Assembly: GCA_021817185.1 (NCBI GenBank)
Contig: JAKAVU010000058.1
Span: forward strand, 1 to 11,434
DNA from: a bacterium
Lineage (GTDB): Bacteria > Chloroflexota > Dormibacteria > UBA8260 > Bog-877
Reading direction: 5' to 3'
DNA length: 11,434 bases
Shown here in pieces: positions 1 to 7,328 of the stretch. The position numbers and the translations under genes were made by a program. Position 1 is the stretch's first letter. Each line of letters begins with the position of its first letter. The notes beneath the pieces were generated by a model that made no database searches, was not told the origin of the DNA, and saw only the letters and a list, made by a program, of their open reading frames with translations.

Positions 1-606
1 GCGAAGGCCGTGGTTGGGCGCAGCCCGCTGGGGAATCCCGGCTGGCGGGCGGCGGTGACCGCTCAGCTGCTGTACTCGGTTCCCTTCGCCGCCATCACCG
101 TGTTTGGCGCCGTGCTGGCCCGGTCCGCCTTCGGGGTCACACCCGAGGAGGCACAGCTCGGCTTCAGCTGCTTCTTCATCACGTCTTTGGGAGCTCGGGC
201 ACTGGTCGCGTGGCGCGCTCCCATCCGCCGTAAGGTTCCCGTCTTGCTGGGGTCGGGCCTTCTCACCGTCGTCGGCCTGGCGCTGCTGGCGACCGGTCAC
301 GGCCTCGGCCTGCTGCTGGTCGCCATGGGGATCCTGGGTCTGCCTCACGGATTGACCTTCCCGATCGTGCTGGCCCAGGTGGCGGCCAGCGCCGGCCCAG
401 ATGGCTTGGCCCGCGCCAACGCGGCGCTGCTGGCGGTTAGCAACTCAACCTCGATCGTGGTCCCGGCGGTGTTGGGACTTATAATTCCGGTAACTGGCTA
501 TCGGGGCATGGCGCTACTTCTGCTGCTGCCCGTCGTCGGCTTCGGAGCGGCTCTGTGGGGTCAGCGCAAGTTCGAGTTCGACTCGGGCGAGGTTTCGGCT
601 GGGTGA
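1..606 (+). CDS. MFS transporter, C-terminal half (5' end outside window)
   Basis: The reading frame is open from the first base and ends at TGA 604-606, giving about 201 visible residues, so the start lies to the left of the window. The visible part has about six hydrophobic segments separated by short charged loops, as in the second six-helix bundle of a major facilitator superfamily transporter. Examples are the segments around LLYSVPFAAITVFGAVLA, the VPVLLGSGLLTVVGLALLA stretch and the last helix MALLLLLPVVGFGAALWG. An Arg-rich loop (APIRRK) follows the second visible helix, where MFS proteins usually have basic cytoplasmic residues. A helix containing GLPHGLTFPIVLAQ fits a TM10-like segment with conserved Gly and Pro. 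Family membership is inferred from this architecture; the substrate cannot be told. The next gene begins about 95-105 bp downstream and has its own -10 candidate. Confidence 0.75.
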   Translation, partial: AKAVVGRSPLGNPGWRAAVTAQLLYSVPFAAITVFGAVLARSAFGVTPEEAQLGFSCFFITSLGARALVAWRAPIRRKVPVLLGSGLLTVVGLALLATGHGLGLLLVAMGILGLPHGLTFPIVLAQVAASAGPDGLARANAALLAVSNSTSIVVPAVLGLIIPVTGYRGMALLLLLPVVGFGAALWGQRKFEFDSGEVSAG

Positions 607-694
607 CCGGCACTGCCGCATCGGGCGCACTTCGACGGCCAGGTGCGGATGAACTGGCGCCGGCTCGTCGCTGAGGCAGGGCCGAACGAACGGC

Positions 695-700
695 TACTGT
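695..700 (+). promoter_or_regulatory. Candidate -10 element of the flippase-like gene
   Basis: TACTGT fits the TAnnnT -10 consensus and lies 10 nt before the ATG at 711. A CTGAGG at 671-676 could be a poor -35 with an 18-bp spacer. Transcription would begin near 706-708, which would exclude the in-frame ATG at 702 and favour 711. This is inference from spacing only. Confidence 0.4.
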
Positions 701-710
701 CATGGAGAAT

Positions 711-1688
711 ATGGCAACTGACGTGACTGTCGAGAGCGGTGGCAGACGCCACCGTGGTGTGGTCGCGTGGACGGCCGGGGTGGTGGGCTTGGCGGGCCTG
801 GCGGCCCTGATCGTGGTGATCAACCCAGGCCGTCTGGGTCATGCGCTGACTCACTTCAACCTGATCCTGATCCCCGCCATCGTTGCCTGCTCGCTGGCGT
901 ACTACGTGATGCAGGGGGTGCGCTGGCAGTTTCTGCTCCGGGACGTGGGCGCCCGGCTGCCCATGGGCGAGACCGTGGCGCTCAACCTGGCCGGGCAGGT
1001 GACCACCCTGCTGCCGCTGGGGGAGTTGACCCGAGTCGTGCTGGCGGCAAGGGAGTCGGACTCTTCCTTCAGCGATGTGCTGGCGACGGTGACGGTCCAA
1101 GAGCTCATCTACGGGCTGCTGCTGGTGGTGGTCGCCGTGCCTGGGCTCTTCGAGTTTCACATCAGTCCGGCGGTGCCGATCGCGGCCTTGGTGGTGGCCG
1201 CGGCCGCGATCTCGGTGCTGACGGTGCCGCCGCTGTTTCACGCGCTGCACACGGTCGGAGGACGGATCCTGGGCGTGCGCCGCCTGCTGGATCCGCTGGA
1301 TGAGCTGCACGCCGAGACGGTGCAATTGCTGCAGCGGCCCGACACCCTGGGTTGGTCCCTGATCGGCCTGGCCCAGGTCGCGGCGATGACCACCGTCTTC
1401 TGGCTGGTCGCCCAGGCACTGGCGCCCGGAGCGCTGACCTGGCCGGAGGCGGCGTCGGTGTACGCGGTGGGCAGCATCAGTGGCGCCATCAGCCTCATCC
1501 CCGGGGGGCTGGGGGCATCCGAGGCGACCCTGGCGGGCGTCCTGATCGTGGCCGGCCTCTCGCCCGCCACCGCGACGGCGGTCGCACTCATGCAGCGAGC
1601 CGGCGGCCAGGGGGTGGCGACCGTTGCCGGGCTGGTCGCCTACCTGTACGCCAAGCGCCGGTACCACCTGCAGGGCCTGTTCGGCTGA
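711..1688 (+). CDS. Flippase-like integral membrane protein (UPF0104 / LPG synthase TM family)
   Basis: This is a 325-residue protein with about eight hydrophobic segments. Two features identify the family of lysylphosphatidylglycerol synthase transmembrane regions (PF03706, YbhN/AglD-like). One is the SLIPGGLGASEATLAG block (motif IPGGLGASE at about residues 263-271). The other is the GELTR box at about 104-108, which follows a Leu/Pro-rich helix and matches the family's 'P-x-GE-x-R' region. Members act in the cytoplasmic membrane and are linked to moving or modifying lipid-linked substrates. The C-terminal aminoacyl-transferase domain of true MprF is absent, so this is the membrane module alone and the substrate is unknown. 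Two in-frame ATGs exist, at 702 and 711. I chose 711 because GGAG (704-707) precedes it and because 702 lies only 1 nt after the candidate -10. The start at 702 would add three residues. It converges on the SIS gene. Confidence 0.8.
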   Translation: MATDVTVESGGRRHRGVVAWTAGVVGLAGLAALIVVINPGRLGHALTHFNLILIPAIVACSLAYYVMQGVRWQFLLRDVGARLPMGETVALNLAGQVTTLLPLGELTRVVLAARESDSSFSDVLATVTVQELIYGLLLVVVAVPGLFEFHISPAVPIAALVVAAAAISVLTVPPLFHALHTVGGRILGVRRLLDPLDELHAETVQLLQRPDTLGWSLIGLAQVAAMTTVFWLVAQALAPGALTWPEAASVYAVGSISGAISLIPGGLGASEATLAGVLIVAGLSPATATAVALMQRAGGQGVATVAGLVAYLYAKRRYHLQGLFG

Positions 1689-1710
1689 GCTCGACCGAAG
1701 GCGCGAGCTC
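1687..1710 (+). terminator. Weak hairpin at the end of the flippase-like gene
   Basis: GAGCTCG (1687-1693) and CGAGCTC (1704-1710) form a perfect 7-bp stem with a 10-nt loop, overlapping the TGA stop at 1686-1688. There is no T-run after it, so termination is only suggested by its position between convergent genes. Confidence 0.25.
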
Positions 1711-1791
1711 GAGATGGCCGCGGCGTGGTGGTGAGGGAAGACCGAGGATGTGAACGCAGCGCTTCCCACCCCAGCAGCCCGCCGCGGGAGG

Positions 1792-2799
1792 TCAGAGATG
1801 CACCTTGGGGATGGCGGACGCCCACGGCTCGACGTCCCCGCGGGTGAGATCCGGGTTGGAGCCTCTGCCGCGGCCCAGTTCGGCCACCAGGCGCTGGATC
1901 GGGATGATTGCCACCAGCGGGCGCAGCAGGTAGTCGGTTCTGGCGAAGGGAAGGTCCGTCTCGCCGGGACCGCTGCTGAGCACCAAGACGCCGAGCTCCC
2001 GAAGAAGGGATCTCAGCTCCCGCTCCCGTCCGCCGTCGTCGCGACCGGGTTGGAGCATGATCGCCGCCATCCGGGACTCGAATACAGCCGGCGTCCCGTG
2101 CAGCGCCAGCTCCTGGGACATGCCCTCAGCGAAGAGGTACGCCCCCTCCTTGATCTTGAGGGCAGCCTCATCGGCGGTGATCGCGTCGATGCCGTAACCG
2201 GTCACGACGATAGGCTCCCGGTTGATGAGTCGGGGCGGAATCCTGATGGGATCGGGGAGCGCCAGGGTCTCGGCGATCGCCTCCGGCACCAGGCCCAACC
2301 GGTCGGCGAAGTCGCCGGCATCCAGGGTGGTCGCCACCAGCCGGCCGAGCACCGCCAGGGCCGTCAGATACGAGACGGTGTGGGTGCTGGCGCGCTCGTC
2401 GGGGCAGGTTCTGAGAACGAAGTCGGCGGTCGGTGACGGCGCTCCCAAGCCGGTGACCATGACCGTGGTCGCGCCCACCGAGGAGGCTCTGGCCAGCAGC
2501 TGATTGGGAAAGCGCTTGGTGCCGCGGTGGGAGACCACCACCACCTGATCATGGGCATGGATCCCTCCATGCAGAGCCAGCTCGTGCGCCTCCACCGCCG
2601 CCGGACGCAGGGCGCCGTCCGACAACTCCGCCACCCAGTACGCGGCCACCTGGCACGCGTGCAGGGAGGTGCCGATCCCGGAGAACAGCAGCGGTCGTTC
2701 CGGATCCAGGCTGGGGACGCCGCTGACCCTCAGCGCGGCGGCGACCGCGCCGGCCTGGGACTGGATCTGATCATCGAAGGCGAAACGGGTCGCTGCCAT
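1792..2799 (-). CDS. Double-SIS-domain sugar isomerase-like protein (GlmS isomerase-half homologue)
   Basis: A 335-residue protein resembling the isomerase half of glucosamine-6-phosphate synthase, with no glutamine amidotransferase domain. The first SIS domain has the sugar-phosphate loop GIGTSLH (about 40-47). An ASTHT segment later in that domain lines up with ASTKA of GlmS. The second SIS domain has the stretch GYGIDAITADEAALKIKE (about 201-218) followed by FAEGMSQELALHG. These place Glu218 and His234 where GlmS has catalytic Glu488 and His504. The C-terminus (SAIPKVHL) resembles the GlmS tail. The GlmS loop SQSGET is replaced by SHRGTK (about 90-95), so the substrate is probably not fructose-6-phosphate handled as in GlmS. 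A role in sugar-phosphate isomerisation or deglycation is inference. The ATG at 2799 was chosen because GGAGG lies 5 nt upstream; an ATG at 2811 adds four residues but has no well-placed Shine-Dalgarno sequence. It is divergent from the DNA glycosylase gene. Confidence 0.8.
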   Translation of the reverse strand: MAATRFAFDDQIQSQAGAVAAALRVSGVPSLDPERPLLFSGIGTSLHACQVAAYWVAELSDGALRPAAVEAHELALHGGIHAHDQVVVVSHRGTKRFPNQLLARASSVGATTVMVTGLGAPSPTADFVLRTCPDERASTHTVSYLTALAVLGRLVATTLDAGDFADRLGLVPEAIAETLALPDPIRIPPRLINREPIVVTGYGIDAITADEAALKIKEGAYLFAEGMSQELALHGTPAVFESRMAAIMLQPGRDDGGRERELRSLLRELGVLVLSSGPGETDLPFARTDYLLRPLVAIIPIQRLVAELGRGRGSNPDLTRGDVEPWASAIPKVHL

Positions 2800-2860
2800 C
2801 AACTCCTCCATCTCCGCGGACCGGGCTGCTGCCGGCGTCGGGTCGCCTCGGCCGGGCGCC

Positions 2861-2866
2861 AGTATA
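2861..2866 (-). promoter_or_regulatory. Candidate -10 of the SIS gene
   Basis: Read on the minus strand this is TATACT, a near-consensus -10 in a GC-rich gap. It would start transcription near 2854 and give a leader of about 55 nt with GGAGG before ATG 2799. The -35 is poor (TGGCTG at 2885-2890, 18-bp spacer). Confidence 0.5.
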
Positions 2867-2945
2867 GGTCCGGGGCTCAGGGACCAGCCACCTCCGCCAG
2901 GGGCGGGTGCCTCCCACCGGCTGCGCCTGCGGTCGGGAATGGGAT

Positions 2946-2951
2946 TAAATT
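2946..2951 (+). promoter_or_regulatory. Candidate leaderless -10 of the DNA glycosylase gene
   Basis: TAAATT (or the overlapping TTAAAT at 2945-2950) ends 5-6 nt before the GTG at 2957. It is the only AT-rich patch in this gap and no Shine-Dalgarno sequence is visible. The position fits a leaderless transcript starting at the GTG itself. Confidence 0.5.
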
Positions 2952-2956
2952 GGCCG

Positions 2957-3826
2957 GTGCCGGAGCTGCCCGAGGTAGAGGCCCTGGCCCAGGAGCTCAG
3001 CACGAGCCTGGGCGGGCAGCGGGTGGTCAGCTGTCATCTGATCTCCTTCTCCGCGCTGAAGACCTTTGCCCCGCCGATTGGTGAGCTCGATTGCAGCCGG
3101 CTGGTCGCCTGCCGCCGTTTCGGCAAGCAGCTGGGCCTTGACTTCGGCGCCCTGTGGCTCGTCATCCGCTTCGCCCGCGGTGGCTGGGTCAGGATGCGGC
3201 CTGAGCCGGCCGCAGCGGGAGGGCGCCGAGGGGACGTGGCGTTGCGCCTGAGCTTCTCCGGGTCGGATCCGGAGTCGCCAGAGGTGGGGCTGGAGGTCAG
3301 CGAGGCCGGCACCGAAAAGCGGCTCGGCCTGTGGGTGGTGCGCCGCCCCATCGAGGTTCCGTCGGTGGCAGCGCTCGGGCCGGATCCCCTCTCTTCGGAG
3401 TTCACCCTGTCCCGGCTGGAGAGCGTCCTGGACGCCTCCAACTCCACCCTCAAGTCAGCTCTCACAGACCAGTCACGGATCGGAGGCATCGGCAACGCCT
3501 ACTCCGACGAGATCCTGCACCGGGCGCGGCTGTCGCCCTTCCGGCTGACACGCAGCCTCGACTCCCGAGAGCGCCTGGATCTCCATCACGCCATCGTCGA
3601 CGTGCTCGAGAAAGCCACCCGGGCAGCCATCGCGGCCTCCCCACGTCCGACGCGCCATCGGCGGGAGGGCCTTCGGGTGCATGGCAGGGCCGGGGAGCGG
3701 TGTCCGGTCTGCCAGGACGTGATCCGTCTGGTGAGTTATGCGGAGCGCTCGCTGTTCTACTGTCCCACCTGTCAGACCGGGGGCCGCCTCCTCGCCGACC
3801 GCCGGATGTCGCGGTTGCTGCGGTGA
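2957..3826 (+). CDS. mutM: Fpg/Nei-family DNA glycosylase (formamidopyrimidine-DNA glycosylase type)
   Basis: A 289-residue base-excision-repair glycosylase/AP lyase. The N-terminus reads (M)PELPEVE. In this family Pro2 becomes the nucleophile once Met is removed, and Glu3 is catalytic, so the start must be the GTG at 2957 and not the in-frame ATG at 2939. Other marks are Lys57 in FGKQLGLDF; the H2TH region with DQSRIGGIGNAYSDEILHRA (GIGN at about 177-180); and a C-terminal zinc finger of form CxxC-x16-CxxC (Cys249, 252, 269, 272) with Arg264 in it. The MutM segment with GMSG, which supplies a lesion-site intercalating Met, is replaced by FARGGWVR. The ending QTGGRLLADRRMSRLLR matches what I recall of an actinobacterial Fpg/Nei subgroup. 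8-oxoguanine preference is therefore not assured, and the symbol reflects the family only. Confidence 0.9.
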   Translation: MPELPEVEALAQELSTSLGGQRVVSCHLISFSALKTFAPPIGELDCSRLVACRRFGKQLGLDFGALWLVIRFARGGWVRMRPEPAAAGGRRGDVALRLSFSGSDPESPEVGLEVSEAGTEKRLGLWVVRRPIEVPSVAALGPDPLSSEFTLSRLESVLDASNSTLKSALTDQSRIGGIGNAYSDEILHRARLSPFRLTRSLDSRERLDLHHAIVDVLEKATRAAIAASPRPTRHRREGLRVHGRAGERCPVCQDVIRLVSYAERSLFYCPTCQTGGRLLADRRMSRLLR

Positions 3827-3921
3827 CCGGATCGACCGCCCGCGAGCCCGGTGGCCGACGGGGGCCCGGGCGTGCACCTTTGGCGCTCAGATCCGCCTGA
3901 CGAAGGCCCCCCGAGTCCCAC

Positions 3922-3927
3922 TACATT
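3922..3927 (+). promoter_or_regulatory. Candidate leaderless -10 of the aldo/keto reductase gene
   Basis: TACATT (TAnnnT) is followed by exactly 6 nt and then GTG 3934. A CTGACG at 3897-3902 could be a -35 but with a long 19-bp spacer. The spacing points to transcription starting at or next to the GTG. Confidence 0.55.
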
Positions 3928-3933
3928 GGAGTG

Positions 3934-4944
<1,011 letters not shown>

Positions 4945-4965
4945 CGGCCGGATCGGTCCTCCCGC

Positions 4966-5790
4966 TCATCCCGGTGGGATGATAGCTTCCGCAAGCAGGC
5001 GGGCGACCAGGGCGGGTTGCTCGAGATAGGGAAGGTGGGCGGTGCCCGGGATCGTTTGATACCGGCTCTTGGGAATGCGCCGGCTGACCTCTGCGGTGCG
5101 CTCGATCAGGAACGGTAGATCCAGGTCCCCGCAGGCGCAGCTGGTCGGGACGCCGATGGATTCCAGCCGGTCCCAGGTTGCGAGGCCGGACTTCCCCTGA
5201 TCCTCGGACCCACCGCGCTCGGCGGTGCCGCGGTTCATGGCCAGCATGAGCTGGCGCGCTGACCCGCCAACGCGACCGGGCGGTCCGGTGCCATCGAGCC
5301 AGATCCGCGCCTCGGCCTCGGCGTCGTCCATGGTCCCGCTGGCCACAGCCGCCTCCACCTCATCCACCAGCGCTGCGGTATCAGGGTCCAGGCTGGGTTC
5401 GGGCGCGCCGCTGACGGCGGGAGCCAAAAGGACCAATCCCCTCACCAGGTCGGGATGTTCGGCCGCGGCATCCAGCGCTACCCCACCTCCCAACGAGCTG
5501 CCCACCAGCCAGACGGACCTCCCCTGGGCCAGCCGCTCGACCAGGACCATGAGATCTCCGAGATGCGTGAACGGCGCCGGCGAGGACGGTGACTCGCCGT
5601 ATCCCCGCAGATCGAAGGTGATGACCGTGAGTTCGTCGGGGAGGCAGGGCACCACCTGCTCCCAGCAGCGGCGATCGCCGACTCCGGGATGGAGGAGCAC
5701 GGCGGCCTCGGGCCCACCCGGCCAGATGGTGCCTCGGATCTCGCCTTTGTCGACGGGGAGCTGGAATTGCTCGGGAGGTTCGCTGCGCAC
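4966..5790 (-). CDS. Alpha/beta hydrolase
   Basis: A 274-residue alpha/beta-hydrolase-fold protein. The nucleophile elbow is VGSSLGGG, with the nucleophile Ser at about residue 99. The acid is probably Asp224 in CGDLDLPF and the base His252 in GTAHLPYLE, giving a Ser-Asp-His triad. An oxyanion-loop segment LLHPGVGDRRCW and a strand with FDLRGYGES precede the elbow, as in esterase, lactonase and epoxide-hydrolase-like members. A cap region with Asp/Glu-rich helices lies at about 130-200. The substrate is unknown. The frame is open upstream to a possible start at 5853. I chose GTG 5790 because a TACAGT -10 stands exactly 6 nt before it, and because the extra 21 residues are low-complexity and unlike the family. 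It is transcribed separately from the flavoenzyme gene upstream, with two hairpins between them. Confidence 0.85.
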   Translation of the reverse strand: MRSEPPEQFQLPVDKGEIRGTIWPGGPEAAVLLHPGVGDRRCWEQVVPCLPDELTVITFDLRGYGESPSSPAPFTHLGDLMVLVERLAQGRSVWLVGSSLGGGVALDAAAEHPDLVRGLVLLAPAVSGAPEPSLDPDTAALVDEVEAAVASGTMDDAEAEARIWLDGTGPPGRVGGSARQLMLAMNRGTAERGGSEDQGKSGLATWDRLESIGVPTSCACGDLDLPFLIERTAEVSRRIPKSRYQTIPGTAHLPYLEQPALVARLLAEAIIPPG

Positions 5791-5796
5791 CGGACC

Positions 5797-5802
5797 ACTG
5801 TA
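5797..5802 (-). promoter_or_regulatory. Candidate leaderless -10 of the alpha/beta hydrolase gene
   Basis: On the minus strand TACAGT is followed by GGTCCG (6 nt) and then GTG 5790. This is the same arrangement as before the aldo/keto reductase. It decides the start codon of the hydrolase. Confidence 0.55.
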
Positions 5803-5884
5803 GGGGCCGGCGTGGTCGTCCACACGCTGGCCCGGATGCCTCCAGCCGCGCAACGCGGCCAGCCGGGACGGTAGCTGTCCAAGT

Positions 5885-5902
5885 GGCAGGCCTGTGCCTG
5901 CC
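5885..5902 (-). terminator. Second hairpin after the flavoenzyme gene
   Basis: GGCAGGC (5885-5891) and GCCTGCC (5896-5902) form a perfect 7-bp, very GC-rich stem with a 4-nt loop. It lies 15-32 nt beyond the stop codon of the minus-strand flavoenzyme gene. No U-tract follows. Confidence 0.4.
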
Positions 5903-5911
5903 CCAACCTGT

Positions 5912-5941
5912 CCTGGTCAGATCCCGGCTGCTCTGACCAGG
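5912..5941 (-). terminator. Hairpin overlapping the stop codon of the flavoenzyme gene
   Basis: CCTGGTCAG (5912-5920) and CTGACCAGG (5933-5941) are perfect 9-bp inverted repeats with a 12-nt loop; the stop codon (5917-5919) lies in one arm. With the next hairpin it forms a tandem pair, which fits the U-tract-poor terminators often seen in GC-rich bacteria. Termination itself is inferred. Confidence 0.45.
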
Positions 5942-7101
5942 CAGTCACGGCCCAGGTCGGAGATGGAGGCGTGACCACTGAGGCCGAGGGTCAGGTCCAG
6001 GTCGGCCAGCAGGCACCGGAGCACGTGACGCAGGCCATCGGCTCCCGCCGCCGCGAGGCCGAAGACGAACGGCCGCCCCAGCAGGACGGCCGTGGCGCCC
6101 AGAGCCAGCGCCTTGACCACGTCGGAGCCGCCGCGGATCCCCGAGTCGAACAGCACCATCTGGCCCGGGACGGCGTCCACCACCTCCGGCAGGCAATCCA
6201 GCGCGGGCCTGGCACCGTCGATCTGGCGGCCGCCGTGGTTGGAGACGATGACCCCGTCAGCCCCAAGGGCAAAGGCCTGGCGGGCATCATCGGGATGGCA
6301 GATCCCCTTCAGCAGGATCGGCAGCCTCGTCTGCTCCCGGAGCCACTTGAGGTCGTCCCAGCTCAGCCCCGGGTTGTTGAAGATCCGCGCCCACAGCGAG
6401 ATCGCCGCCGCGGGGTCCTGTTCCGGGGGAACCTCAAGGCGGGATCGGAAGCAGGGGTCGGTGAGGTAGTTGGCCAGCCCCTGGCCGTTCAGGAACGGCA
6501 GGTGACCGAGGGCGAGGTCCCTCGGGCGCCAGGCCAGCGTCCAGGTGTCCACCGTCAGCACCAGGGCCCCGTACCCGGCCCTCTCCGTGCGCTTGACCAG
6601 GCTTTGGGCCACCTCACGATCGGTGGGCCAGTAAAGCTGGAACCAACCGACTCCGGCCCCGACCTGATGCCAAACCGCGGCGACCTCTTCAAGAGAGCTG
6701 CCGGAAAGCGTGGACAGGATCACGGGGATGCCCATGGTGGCTGCCACCTCGGCCGCCACCAGCTCCGCCTGAGGGTGGACCGTGCTGAGCGCGCCCACCG
6801 GGGCGAGCAGGATCGGGGTCGGCACCCGCTGCCCGAACAGCTGCGTTGTCAGGTCGCGCTCGGGGGCGGAGCGGAGATGACGGGGCACGATCTGCCACCG
6901 ATCGAACGCCGCCAGGTTGGATCTGGCGGTAGACTCTGTGCCGGCCGCCCCAGCAACATACGAATAGTCCCGCTCGGTCATCCGTGACCGCGCCAGCTCC
7001 TCCATCCCCGCCGGGGTCATGGGCAGGCCCGGCAGCTCGCCGCTGGCCCCTGCCGCATACACCTGTTGCTGGAAGTCGGCGAATCGGGGACTGGCCGTCA
7101 T
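5917..7101 (-). CDS. FMN-dependent alpha-hydroxy-acid oxidase, lactate 2-monooxygenase-like
   Basis: A 394-residue flavoprotein with a TIM barrel, of the L-lactate/glycolate oxidase family. Visible active-site residues are the substrate Tyr48 (YSYVAGAAG), the FMN-binding segment PILLAPVG, Lys265 in LLKGI, catalytic His289 and Arg292 in SNHGGRQIDG, and the phosphate-binding stretches FDSGIRGGSDVVKALALGA and LLGRPFVFG. The segment LTVDTWTLAWRPRDLALGH, followed by LANYLTDPCF, closely resembles lactate 2-monooxygenase of Mycobacterium, and the length fits that enzyme. The monooxygenase converts L-lactate and O2 to acetate, CO2 and water. Oxidase and monooxygenase activity cannot be separated by eye, so pyruvate plus H2O2 is the alternative outcome. 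ATG 7101 is chosen because GGAGG (7110-7114) is 8 nt upstream; an ATG at 7131 would add ten residues but coincides with the expected transcription start. It is divergent from the synthase gene. Confidence 0.88.
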   Translation of the reverse strand: MTASPRFADFQQQVYAAGASGELPGLPMTPAGMEELARSRMTERDYSYVAGAAGTESTARSNLAAFDRWQIVPRHLRSAPERDLTTQLFGQRVPTPILLAPVGALSTVHPQAELVAAEVAATMGIPVILSTLSGSSLEEVAAVWHQVGAGVGWFQLYWPTDREVAQSLVKRTERAGYGALVLTVDTWTLAWRPRDLALGHLPFLNGQGLANYLTDPCFRSRLEVPPEQDPAAAISLWARIFNNPGLSWDDLKWLREQTRLPILLKGICHPDDARQAFALGADGVIVSNHGGRQIDGARPALDCLPEVVDAVPGQMVLFDSGIRGGSDVVKALALGATAVLLGRPFVFGLAAAGADGLRHVLRCLLADLDLTLGLSGHASISDLGRDCLVRAAGI

Positions 7102-7137
7102 GGCTGGGACCTCCAAAAGTTTGCCGTGCATCCCTGC

Positions 7138-7143
7138 AATTTA
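7138..7143 (-). promoter_or_regulatory. Candidate -10 of the flavoenzyme gene
   Basis: The minus strand reads TAAATT here, an AT-rich island in a GC-rich gap. It predicts a transcript starting near 7131 and a 30-nt leader containing the GGAGG Shine-Dalgarno sequence. The expected -35 position holds no consensus. Confidence 0.45.
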
Positions 7144-7161
7144 AGGGGCGCCCGCCACCGA

Positions 7162-7174
7162 GGCCATGATGGCC
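7162..7174. promoter_or_regulatory. 13-bp dyad in the divergent promoter region (operator candidate)
   Basis: GGCCAT-G-ATGGCC is a perfect dyad with 6-bp arms. It overlaps the expected -35 position of the flavoenzyme promoter and lies upstream of the synthase gene. Such placement would suit a repressor or divergent regulator, but no regulator gene is in the window and short GC-rich dyads arise by chance. Confidence 0.3.
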
Positions 7175-7188
7175 CCGCTGGTTGCTGG

Positions 7189-7197
7189 TGATACATC
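7189..7197 (+). promoter_or_regulatory. Possible extended -10 of the synthase gene
   Basis: TG-A-TACATC has the form of an extended -10 (TGnTAnnnT-like, with the last T replaced by C). It would start transcription near 7204 and give a leader of about 125 nt that includes both hairpins. No -35 is seen, so this is weak. Confidence 0.25.
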
Positions 7198-7264
7198 TTC
7201 GACGGCAGTTGCGACGGGTTCGTCACGACCAGAACTGTCAAGCACAGGCGAAGGTTGGGGGACG

Positions 7265-7304
7265 CAGACCGCCGGTCTGGCAGGGCGGCCCCTCGGCCCG
7301 CCCT
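7265..7304 (+). promoter_or_regulatory. Two tandem hairpins in the leader of the synthase gene
   Basis: The first hairpin is CAGACC (7265-7270) / GGTCTG (7274-7279) with a 3-nt loop. The second is AGGGCGG (7282-7288) / CCGCCCT (7298-7304) with a 9-nt loop. They are 2 nt apart and end 16 nt before the GAGG ribosome-binding site at 7321-7324. They could act in the mRNA leader, or the first could be a DNA operator. No known riboswitch consensus was recognised. Confidence 0.35.
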
Positions 7305-7328
7305 CAGTCTCCATTTCAAAGAGGAAAC

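Noticed and set aside
561..1769. A 402-codon open frame on the minus strand
   Set aside because: It is antisense to the flippase-like gene and rich in Arg, Gln, His and Gly from GC-rich antisense codons, with no family signature.
1750..2436. A 228-codon open frame on the plus strand over the SIS gene
   Set aside because: It is antisense to the SIS gene, low in hydrophobic residues, and resembles no family.
2800..3003. Upstream extension of the SIS gene to an ATG at 3003
   Set aside because: It would overlap the start of the DNA glycosylase and cross the likely SIS promoter; the extra residues are low-complexity.
5971..6987. A 338-codon open frame on the plus strand
   Set aside because: It is antisense to the flavoenzyme gene and has no recognisable domain.
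7182..7328. Upstream extension of the synthase gene
   Set aside because: The extra residues are Arg/Gln/Gly-rich, unlike BcsA N-termini, and the GAGG before ATG 7329 explains initiation.
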